DNA from: Holophagaceae bacterium
GTDB taxonomy: Bacteria > Acidobacteriota > Holophagae > Holophagales > Holophagaceae
NCBI GenBank assembly: GCA_025363715.1
Contig: JANYLR010000078.1
Location: forward strand, 1 to 34,118
Reading direction: 5' to 3'
Length of the DNA stretch: 34,118 bases
This document shows, piece by piece, positions 8,374-15,950 of this stretch. The stretch's first letter is position 1. Each line of letters opens with the position of its first letter. A program made the translations under genes and the position numbers. Under the pieces are notes generated by a model. It was given only the letters and a program-made list of their open reading frames with translations, ran no database searches and had not been told where the DNA came from.

Positions 8374-9348
8374 ATGAACGAAACCGACCTCAAACTCACC
8401 CTGGCCTGGATCGCCGCGCTGGGATCCTTCGTGGCCGCCTTGTTCAACCACTTCAGCAAGCGGGCGACGGAACAGGAGCTGGCGGAGCTGAAGGACCGCC
8501 TGGACCAGGCAGGAAAGGACCGGGATGCCCGCCGGGACTATGAATACGAGGCCAGGAAGAAGCTCTATGAAGCCTGCGAGCCCCTCATCTTCCAGGGAGT
8601 CGAACTCGCCGAGAGGGCCCTGGTTCGCATCCAGGGCCTGGCGCGGACCGCCTCCCAGGGCAGCCTCGAACCGGGGAAGAACAGCTGGCTGGAGATCGAC
8701 GAGTACTACCTGCACTCGACCATCTACTACCTGCTGGCGCCCCTTGCCATCCAGCGGCTGCTCCGGGAGCGCCTAACCCTGCTGGACCAGAGCCTCGATC
8801 CCCGCATCCGGACCAGCTACCAGCTTCTGAGGGAAGCCTTCGCCGCTCCCACCCAGGATTTCCGGCTGGCCGAGATGCGCCCCAACCTTCCCTACGACCC
8901 GCATGGAGAGCACGTACCCGCCAAGGAGACCGAGGACCCTGCTCAATATTCTTGGCAGGGACTTGCCCAAGGAGAACTCGAGAACATGGTCGACAAGCTG
9001 ATTCCGAGGGACCTGCAGGGCCGCTACCTCAGCTTTGGGGAGTTCCAGAGGCTGATGGCCGAGAAGAAGCATCGAGAGGCCTTCCAGCCCATCCTCAAGC
9101 TGTTCTCCCGTTTCCATCCGCGGCTCAAACCCATCTTCTGGAGAATCCTCCTGGCCCAGGCGCATTGCTATGCCCAGCTCGGCGCGCTCCACCAGGGTCT
9201 CGGCTGGACCGAACTCCGGGAAGCCGAGTTCGATTGGCGGAGCCCGGGAGACCGGGAATCGGCCACCGGCGGTGAGGCCTTGCAGGCCGCCAGGGCCTAC
9301 CTCCAACTCCGCGCTCCCAAGCTGTTCCGGGGAGAACCCCCGGTCTAG
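8374..9348 (+). CDS. Unrecognised membrane-anchored protein
   Basis: A 324-residue protein I do not recognise. It has one predicted N-terminal membrane helix (about residues 7-27) followed by a charged, coiled-coil-like stretch (about 29-65, rich in Glu, Lys, Arg and Asp), then a mostly helical soluble domain with many Leu, Tyr and Arg residues. With few residues ahead of the helix, the C-terminal domain most likely faces the cytoplasm, though this is not certain. AAGGAG at 8363-8368 supports ATG 8374; an in-frame ATG at 8302 lacks a ribosome binding site. TTGACG at 8271-8276 could be a -35 box, with only a poor -10 after it. It stands between a terminator and the M1 aminopeptidase, so it probably has its own promoter. 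Confidence 0.75.
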   Translation: MNETDLKLTLAWIAALGSFVAALFNHFSKRATEQELAELKDRLDQAGKDRDARRDYEYEARKKLYEACEPLIFQGVELAERALVRIQGLARTASQGSLEPGKNSWLEIDEYYLHSTIYYLLAPLAIQRLLRERLTLLDQSLDPRIRTSYQLLREAFAAPTQDFRLAEMRPNLPYDPHGEHVPAKETEDPAQYSWQGLAQGELENMVDKLIPRDLQGRYLSFGEFQRLMAEKKHREAFQPILKLFSRFHPRLKPIFWRILLAQAHCYAQLGALHQGLGWTELREAEFDWRSPGDRESATGGEALQAARAYLQLRAPKLFRGEPPV

Positions 9349-9428
9349 TCAACCTCGCGCCCCAGCGGGAGTTGTGACCTCCACGAATCCACAGCCTGTG
9401 GGATCATGGCCGGTTCTCAGAGGTTCCC

Positions 9429-11207
9429 ATGCATCGCCCGGATCCCCATTCCTATTACGATGCCGCCCAGCCCAAGGCCCGGCGCCTGCGCCTGAAGCTG
9501 GGGGTGGATTTTGCCACCAAGCGGATCCATGGGGAGGTGGTGCTGGAGTTCGGGTCCACCCTGAAGGGCCCCCTGGACCTGGATACCAAGGGCCTGGACA
9601 TCCACAGCGTCCAGGTGCCGGGCCATGGCCCCATCCCTTGGGAGCTGGACGAACCCGACGCCATCCTGGGTAGCCGCCTGCGGCTCGACACGCCCGCAGG
9701 GGCCCAGGAAGTGGTCATCAGCTATGCAACCGGTCCTGACGCCATGGCCCTTCAGTGGCTGGAGCCCGAGCAGACCGAAGGCAAGGTCGCCCCCTACCTC
9801 TTCAGCCAGTGCCAGCAGATCCATGCCCGCACCCTGGTGCCTTGCCAGGACACGCCGGTGGTCCGCGTGGCCTACCAGGCCGAAGTGTCCGTGCCCGAAG
9901 GCCTCACGGCGGTGATGTCCGCGGGTCCCGCCGGGGATGAGGCCCTCGCCAATGGCCGCCACCTCTACCGCTTCACTATGCCCCAGCCCATCCCCTCGTA
10001 CCTGCTGGCCCTGGCCGTGGGCCGCCTGGAAGCCCGCGACCTCAGCCCCCGGGCCCGGGTCTGGGCCGAGCCGGAAACCGTGGCCGCCGCCGCCTGGGAG
10101 TTCGCGGGCGTGGAGGACATGATCCTGAAGGCCGAGGCGCTCTTCGGCGCCTACCCCTGGGACCGCTACGACATGCTCGTGCTGCCGCCCTCCTTCCCCT
10201 ATGGCGGCATGGAGAACCCGCGCATGACCTTCCTCACGCCCACTCTGTTGGCGGGAGACCGCAGCCTGGTGGACGTGGTGGCCCACGAGCTGGCCCACAG
10301 CTGGACCGGCAATCTGGTCACCAACGCCAGCATGGAGCACTTCTGGCTGAACGAAGGCTTCACGGTCTGGGCCGAGCGGCGGATCCTCCGCATCCTCCAT
10401 GGCGATGATGCTGCGGCCCTGGGCTGGGCCATGGGCCAGAAGGCCCTGGAGGACAGCCTGGAACGGTTCAAGGACCAGCCCCAACTCACGGTCCTGCGCA
10501 TGCACCTGGAGGGCATCGATCCGGACGAGGCCTTCTCCAGCATCCCCTACGAGAAGGGCGCACGGCTGGTGGCGGCCCTGGAGCAGGAAGTGGGCGAGGA
10601 ACGCTTCCTCCGCTTCCTCAGGGACTACATGGACGCCTTCCGCTTCACGTCCATCACCACCGAACAATTCTGCGCCTTCGTGGCCGCGAAACTGCCAGGC
10701 GCTCTGGAAGCCATGCAGGCCGATGCCTACCTGAACAAGCCGGGCCTGCCGGATACCGCGCCGGAATTCCGGAGCCTGCAGCTGGACACCCTCACGGCCC
10801 TCGCCGACAGCTGGGTGGACGGCGGCCGCCCCACCGACCAGCAGATCGCCTCCTGGAAACCCGCAGAGTTGCAGGTCTTCCTCCAGAAGCTGCCGCGCCA
10901 GCTATCCCAGGCGGACTGTGCCTGGCTGGATGGGCACTTCCAGCTCATGGGTCGAGGCAACCACGAGATCCTGGTGGAGTGGCTGACGCTGGCCGCCGCT
11001 GCGGACTACGAGCCCGCCTTTCCCCGCATCCGCGAAGTGCTGCTGCGGGTGGGGCGCATGAAGTACCTGCGACCCCTCTATGGCGCCCTCGGTCTCCATG
11101 CCGGCACCCGCACCCTGGCCCGGGAAATCTTCGCCGCCGCCAGCCCCGGCTACCACGGTCTGTCACGCCGTGTCGTCGCCTCAGTGCTGGATCAATATCA
11201 GGCCTGA
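9429..11207 (+). CDS. M1 family aminopeptidase (leukotriene A4 hydrolase-like)
   Basis: A 592-residue cytosolic zinc aminopeptidase that removes N-terminal residues from peptides. Motifs in order are the exopeptidase GGMEN (259-263), zinc motif HELAH (286-290) and third ligand E309 in WLNEGFTVW, giving the family spacing HExxH-18-E. The string around them closely follows the leukotriene A4 hydrolase/aminopeptidase B branch (TFLTPTLLAGD, SWTGNLVTN). The C-terminal third is helical, as in that branch. No signal peptide is present, so it would act on peptides already in the cytoplasm. AGAGG at 9419-9423 supports the start. The OPT transporter lies downstream on the same strand. Epoxide hydrolase activity cannot be inferred. 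Confidence 0.93.
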   Translation: MHRPDPHSYYDAAQPKARRLRLKLGVDFATKRIHGEVVLEFGSTLKGPLDLDTKGLDIHSVQVPGHGPIPWELDEPDAILGSRLRLDTPAGAQEVVISYATGPDAMALQWLEPEQTEGKVAPYLFSQCQQIHARTLVPCQDTPVVRVAYQAEVSVPEGLTAVMSAGPAGDEALANGRHLYRFTMPQPIPSYLLALAVGRLEARDLSPRARVWAEPETVAAAAWEFAGVEDMILKAEALFGAYPWDRYDMLVLPPSFPYGGMENPRMTFLTPTLLAGDRSLVDVVAHELAHSWTGNLVTNASMEHFWLNEGFTVWAERRILRILHGDDAAALGWAMGQKALEDSLERFKDQPQLTVLRMHLEGIDPDEAFSSIPYEKGARLVAALEQEVGEERFLRFLRDYMDAFRFTSITTEQFCAFVAAKLPGALEAMQADAYLNKPGLPDTAPEFRSLQLDTLTALADSWVDGGRPTDQQIASWKPAELQVFLQKLPRQLSQADCAWLDGHFQLMGRGNHEILVEWLTLAAAADYEPAFPRIREVLLRVGRMKYLRPLYGALGLHAGTRTLAREIFAAASPGYHGLSRRVVASVLDQYQA

Positions 11208-11215
11208 AAAAAATG

Positions 11216-11342
11216 CGGAACACAGAGGACGCAGAAAACCACAGAGGACACAGAGAAAAAGCCCAGGTGGTGCACTCATCTTGATGTCATTGCTGTTCTT
11301 TTTTTGCAGTTCTCTGTGTCCTCTGCTGCCCTCTGTGTTCCG
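11216..11342. repeat. CACAG-type intergenic inverted repeat, copy 1
   Basis: A large imperfect hairpin between the M1 and OPT genes. Outer arms of 13 bp pair perfectly (11216-11228 CGGAACACAGAGG with 11330-11342). Inner arms of 16 bp also pair perfectly (11242-11257 CAGAGGACACAGAGAA with 11310-11325). The left arm itself holds a direct repeat of CACAGAGGAC-like units. Its base composition (A-rich left arm, T-rich right arm) differs from the surrounding GC-rich genes. Similar repeats are common between genes in many Gram-negative genomes. It could act as a terminator or mRNA-stabilising element, but that is inference. Confidence 0.85.
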
Positions 11343-11433
11343 GCTTTGCCTGAGTTCCTAAAGCCCGATTTGTGACCCGGTTCAGACCCGACTTCCCGAA
11401 GATGGAGCAGGTCCCCAACCCCCAGGAGTCTCC

Positions 11434-13488
11434 ATGTCCCACGGATCCGAACCCCAGGAGATCAAGGGTCTGCCCGAGAACGCGCGGCGGGCCCTGGCGC
11501 CCGGCGAAGCCTACGTGCCCTTGGTGCCCCAGGACGGGATGCCGGAGACCACAACCCGGGCCATCGTCCTGGGCCTCATCTTCTGCGGCATCTTCAGCAT
11601 GGCCGCCGCCTACCTGGCCCTGAAGGTTGGCCAGGGCATCGAGGCCGCCATTCCCATCGCCATCCTGGCCGTGGGCCTGAGCCGCTTCTTCCCCCGGAAG
11701 AGTACGATCCTGGAGAACGTCATCATCCAGAGCATCGGCGCCAACAGCAGCCACGTGGTGAGCGGCGCGGCCTTCACCATCCCGGCCCTCTACGTCCTGG
11801 CCAACACCCCGGGCAGCGGCGTGCCTAACCCGACCCTGTGGCAGGTCTGCCTGGTGAGCTTCCTGGGCGGCTGCATCGGCATCCTCTTTATCCTGCCCCT
11901 GCGCCACCACTTCATGGTCGAGAACCACGGCATCTTCCCCTGGCCCGAGGCCACGGCCACGGCCGAGATCCTGGTCACCGGGGAGAAAGCCGGCAATCAG
12001 GCCACAGAGCTGGCCGTGGCCGCGGGCATCGGCGCCCTGTATGACAGCCTCACCAGCATCTTCCGGGTCATGGGCGAAAACCTCACCCTCAAGAGCGTGT
12101 GGATCGGCACCGCCCTGCGGGAGAAGTTCCTGGCCTTCAACTTCCTCAACAATGCCGCGACGCTGGGCATCGGCTACATCATCGGCCTGCGTTACAGCGC
12201 CGTCATGGCCGCCGGCTCCATCTTCAGCATGTTCGTGCTGGTGCCCCTCTTCCACGCCATCGGCCAGCATGTGCCGGTGGTCATTGCCCCGGGCACCAGG
12301 CTCATCGCCGACATGAGCCCCGAGCAGGTCTTCTTCTCCTACATCCGCATCATCGGCGTGGGCGCCATCGCCGGGGCCGGCGTCATGGGCGTGCTGGCTT
12401 CCATGCCCAACATGATCCGCTCCATCATCAGCAACATGAAGGCCCTGCTGGCGGGCGAGCAGCCCGGCGCCGAAGCCGTTGTCGTCAAACGCACGGACCG
12501 CTCCCTGCCCGGCGGCATGATCGCTGCGGGCCTGGTGGCCTGTGCCATCGGCATCCTGCTGTTCCTCTCCTTCGGCCTGGGCATCAAGCAGGCCCTGGTG
12601 CCCGCCCTGGTCGCCACGATCGTGATCATGGTCATCGCCTTCTTCTTCGCCCCCGTGGCGGCCCGGGCCATCGCCACCATCGGCACCAACCCCATTAGCG
12701 GGATGACCATGCTCACCCTGGTGATCACCGGCGGCCTGATGCTGAAGCTCCACTTCTCCGGCGGCTACGGCATGTTCCTCACCATGATGGTGGGCGGCAT
12801 CGTGTGTACGGCCCTGGCGGCTTCCGGCGCCTTCAGCACGGACCTCAAGATCGGCCACTGGATCGGCGCCACCCCGGCCCGGCAGATCGCCTGGAAGTTC
12901 GTGGGCACCTTGGTGGCGGCCCTCTTCACCGGCCTCGCCATGTGGCTGCTGGCCAACCAGAAGCTGCCGGACGGCGCCTACGCCATCGGCACCAACGCCC
13001 TGCCTGCCCCCCAAGCCAGCGCCATGAAGGCCATCCTCGAGGGCATCTTCGGCACCGTGTCCATGCCCCTGCGCTGGTACGCCTTCGGCCTCGGCATCAT
13101 GCTCTCCATCGTGCTGCGCATGGTCGAATTGCCCGCCCTGGGCTTCGCCCTGGGCATGTATCTGCCCATCGAGCTGAACACGCCCCTCTTCCTGGGCGGG
13201 CTCATGTCCTATTGGGTGAATCGGCCCAAGCAGGGCACCAGCGAGGCCGATGCCAAGGCCCGGGAGAACCGCGGCGTCCTCATCGCCAGCGGCCTCATGG
13301 CCGGCGGCGCCATCATGGGCGTCATCGCCGCGGCCGTGAAGGCCAAGGACACCTGGCGGGACGGCTTCCCGGTCCTCACCCTCCATCAGGCCGAAGGCCC
13401 CCTGGGCGAGTGGATCGGCCTTGGGGCGCTCATCGCGCTATGCCTATATGTCGTCGTCTACAGCCGAAGGGCCAAGGGTGAGGCGTAA
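11434..13488 (+). CDS. OPT family oligopeptide transporter
   Basis: A 684-residue integral membrane protein of the oligopeptide transporter (OPT) family, which imports peptides (some members, metal-chelate complexes) by proton coupling. About 14-16 hydrophobic segments span most of the length. A family-specific region near the N terminus reads GLIFCGIFSMAAAYLALKVG, followed by SIGANSSHVVSGAAFTIPALY, typical of bacterial OPT members. A long hydrophilic N-terminal leader of about 40 residues precedes the first membrane segment. AGGAG at 11424-11428 supports the start. Co-location with three exported and one cytosolic peptidase supports peptide import rather than siderophore uptake, although the latter cannot be excluded from sequence alone. 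Confidence 0.92.
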   Translation: MSHGSEPQEIKGLPENARRALAPGEAYVPLVPQDGMPETTTRAIVLGLIFCGIFSMAAAYLALKVGQGIEAAIPIAILAVGLSRFFPRKSTILENVIIQSIGANSSHVVSGAAFTIPALYVLANTPGSGVPNPTLWQVCLVSFLGGCIGILFILPLRHHFMVENHGIFPWPEATATAEILVTGEKAGNQATELAVAAGIGALYDSLTSIFRVMGENLTLKSVWIGTALREKFLAFNFLNNAATLGIGYIIGLRYSAVMAAGSIFSMFVLVPLFHAIGQHVPVVIAPGTRLIADMSPEQVFFSYIRIIGVGAIAGAGVMGVLASMPNMIRSIISNMKALLAGEQPGAEAVVVKRTDRSLPGGMIAAGLVACAIGILLFLSFGLGIKQALVPALVATIVIMVIAFFFAPVAARAIATIGTNPISGMTMLTLVITGGLMLKLHFSGGYGMFLTMMVGGIVCTALAASGAFSTDLKIGHWIGATPARQIAWKFVGTLVAALFTGLAMWLLANQKLPDGAYAIGTNALPAPQASAMKAILEGIFGTVSMPLRWYAFGLGIMLSIVLRMVELPALGFALGMYLPIELNTPLFLGGLMSYWVNRPKQGTSEADAKARENRGVLIASGLMAGGAIMGVIAAAVKAKDTWRDGFPVLTLHQAEGPLGEWIGLGALIALCLYVVVYSRRAKGEA

Positions 13489-13621
13489 GGAGCGAGGCCT
13501 TTACTACGAATTCATCGAGTGTTGACTTCCTTGAAAGCACTTGGAATCGACCCATCACGCCTTCTGCATGCGACCTCGCCGATGACAATCAGATGGCTGT
13601 GATTCAGAGTAACGGTTTGAA

Positions 13622-15577
13622 TCAGCATTCGGGAAGCGACGACAGATTGTCCTCCACGGAGGAGTCGCGCTGGGTCGAGAGATAGATGGACGACTGGCCG
13701 GCGACAACATACACACTGGCCCGGCTCCCATCGGCACCCATTACGAAGAATTCGTTGCCACGGCCGATGGACAAAATGCACTCCGCTTCGGTGATATTGA
13801 ATGATTCGCCAGTGGTCAGGTTCGTCCCGCCAACCCGTCGGATGCGGCCATCCTGTTTGTGAATACAGGTGACTTGGAAAAGAGGATCCATCGCTGCCGT
13901 CGTGAAGAAATCGACCATCTTTGAAGCCAGGAATTGCGGGCGCTCAACGTGTATGGAATGACCCGTATTGGCCAGGAACAGGCTGCGGCCCGGCGTCACG
14001 ACCATCCGATTCGCCAAGTCCCGTGTTGCATCAAAGATATTGGCACCTCTGTAGTTGTCATCCTGTGCTGCACTTAGCAACTGCAGGACAGTGTTCAATT
14101 CATACCGAAACTTGCTATTGCTGTCTTCTCGGTCGACTTTGTCGACGTGGCTAAAAATGAGTTGTTCGGCGGACAAGCGCCAATGCCACTGCCGGAAGTT
14201 CGTGTTGTAGATTTCTCGCCGGCCGATCCGAGACGCCAGAATGTGCGTCGCCCGGAACGGCCAGTCCTTCCAATACCACGTGTCTGGTTGTGTCCATGGC
14301 AACAGAGCGTCATCCAGTTTCTTATCGTAGACTGCGTTGAAGTGATCGGCGCGTGAGGAGAGTTTCTCTGGGTCGTCTGCTGCGGCCATGCATCTTCCAG
14401 GGGCCACACTTTTCAAGACGTCGTTGATCATTGGTGCCCACACCGACGCTGCGCTCCAGGACACAATCGCGTTGAGCCACGCGCTCTCCGTGAAGACGCG
14501 CCGTCCGAGGCGCAGACCCAGATTCCCCCCGAGACTGCCGCCGATCACTCCCGCAAAGCGATTCTTGATCGGAGTGATCTGGTCCAGAGCGTTTACAAAA
14601 GCGACGACGAAGTTCTCCGTGAAATCCAGAATCGGTGTCTGTAAGGGTGTGTGTGAGCCCAGACCGCCGGGCCATGAGGTGTCACTCGACGGCGCCACAT
14701 CCTTATGAGGAAAGGTTTGCGCATAGCCGTTGTTCGGCAGGTCGACCGAGATGATGGAATACTTCTTGCCGATGGCGAGGCCAGCCATATGCAGTTGAGG
14801 AATGATCGCGGCTGCCTCATCCGCGCTGGAGCAATCGCCATGAAGAAACAAGATCACTTCGTGTCCATCGGGAACGTGTGGTGTCGGGTCTGGCGGAAGT
14901 GCGCGAGAGTCTGGAGGATCTGGTGCCGGTGCGGTGTCCTCGACCGCCGATGCAATGTAAAATCGCGTGTTCAGCGTTACGCTTGGCGCGCCCGGTAAGT
15001 TGGACGCGGCCGTAACCGAAATCTCGTGCTGCTCAAATGGCAACGTCGGGACATTCACCGGCCGATGTGGCGTGTCGTCCTCGGCGGAAACGGCGATCCA
15101 TCCCAATTCGCTGCGCAGTGCGACTCGCTGCGACACCGGTCCTCGCAACGCCCAAGCGACACCGTAAGCGCGATCGAGTGCGAGGCGCACTGCGCCGATG
15201 ACGGAGGCAGGGAGTGGCTGCGCCTCGCCGTCAGCGATCAGCGCCGTGTTGGTCTTCGCGATGAGTGTTGCATCATTCACTGGCGCGCTTTGGAGTTTGC
15301 CGTAGGCGATACGGCCTGTCACCGCGAGATCGGCCAGCGCATTGCCGAGTTCCTCATCCCCTGGCCGCAACACGGATCCGCGTTGCGCTCGGTAGTAGGC
15401 TACCGCCGCAAGGGTCAGGATGTCGTCCGGTTTCATCAACTGAGCGGCTTGGCGCAGCGAGTCGATCAGACGGTTTTCGTTCCACGGCTCGACAAATCGC
15501 GGTGGTGGCATGACTGGCGAAGGTGGGTCCGGTTGGGGTGGATCTGGTGGAGGCTGGATCATGACGCTCAATCTCAT
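13622..15577 (-). CDS. Alpha/beta hydrolase with C-terminal DUF3892 domain
   Basis: About 651 residues. The N terminus is proline-rich (8-27). A helical or mixed region of unknown type follows to about 235, then an alpha/beta-hydrolase core with HGDCSS (246-251, oxyanion region), the nucleophile elbow GGSLGG (346-351, Ser348) and a likely catalytic His540 in NTGHSIHVERP. Residues about 568-651 match DUF3892 (VTCI..., RVGG, ITEAE, ending DNLSSLPEC). The substrate is unknown. Start ATG 15577 has GGGAGAG upstream; a GTG at 15613 is in frame but weaker. The gene and its 3' flank are visibly less GC-rich than neighbours and it stands alone between two + and - blocks, suggesting horizontal acquisition. 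No clear signal peptide is seen. Confidence 0.85.
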   Translation of the reverse strand: MRLSVMIQPPPDPPQPDPPSPVMPPPRFVEPWNENRLIDSLRQAAQLMKPDDILTLAAVAYYRAQRGSVLRPGDEELGNALADLAVTGRIAYGKLQSAPVNDATLIAKTNTALIADGEAQPLPASVIGAVRLALDRAYGVAWALRGPVSQRVALRSELGWIAVSAEDDTPHRPVNVPTLPFEQHEISVTAASNLPGAPSVTLNTRFYIASAVEDTAPAPDPPDSRALPPDPTPHVPDGHEVILFLHGDCSSADEAAAIIPQLHMAGLAIGKKYSIISVDLPNNGYAQTFPHKDVAPSSDTSWPGGLGSHTPLQTPILDFTENFVVAFVNALDQITPIKNRFAGVIGGSLGGNLGLRLGRRVFTESAWLNAIVSWSAASVWAPMINDVLKSVAPGRCMAAADDPEKLSSRADHFNAVYDKKLDDALLPWTQPDTWYWKDWPFRATHILASRIGRREIYNTNFRQWHWRLSAEQLIFSHVDKVDREDSNSKFRYELNTVLQLLSAAQDDNYRGANIFDATRDLANRMVVTPGRSLFLANTGHSIHVERPQFLASKMVDFFTTAAMDPLFQVTCIHKQDGRIRRVGGTNLTTGESFNITEAECILSIGRGNEFFVMGADGSRASVYVVAGQSSIYLSTQRDSSVEDNLSSLPEC

Positions 15578-15721
15578 GGCACTCTCCCTGTACTTGCTAT
15601 TTTTGGGACCCACGAAAGCCGTGAATGACGATAGTCCGTATTGTGCGGGTCCGCGTCAACATTCTCGGTGTTGGTCAAAATCACTTCGCGGCAGGGCGCC
15701 TGCGATCCGCACGCTGCGCTT

Positions 15722-15815
15722 CGCGACGGATCCCCTCGGCCCCGGGGAAGACGCGGCCCAACGCCGCGTTGAACAGGGGCCAGCGGTCACCCAACTGGTT
15801 GGCGAAGTCCGTGGA
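15722..15815 (-). pseudogene. Internal fragment of an inositol-monophosphatase-family gene
   Basis: On the minus strand this encodes QLGDRWPLFNAALGRVFP, which is also in the intact enzyme at 20348-21124. Nucleotides 15722-15815 align without gaps to 20575-20668 with 80 of 94 identities by my count, and many differences fall in third codon positions. Neither the start nor the end of the gene is present, so it is a remnant. It lies between the low-GC hydrolase gene and the RND pump gene, and may be what is left of a paralogue after insertion or deletion. Confidence 0.8.
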
Positions 15816-15950
15816 GCTTGCCGCTCTCGTCAGTGAGGTCACCCGGCTCCTGACTGATCTCTCCCAGGGAGCGCTCGATCCCGAGCACCCTGCCAGGCGT
15901 TCAGGCAACGAGTAGCTTCTTGCGCTTGGATTGGATGGGGGGCCAGCCGC

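Noticed and set aside
6255..8459. 734-residue minus-strand open frame over the C69 gene
   Set aside because: It lies opposite a well-supported peptidase and crosses the terminator; no motif or ribosome binding site.
11287..13386. 699-residue minus-strand open frame over the OPT gene
   Set aside because: It is antisense to a clear transporter, with His/Gly/Asp-rich low-complexity translation.
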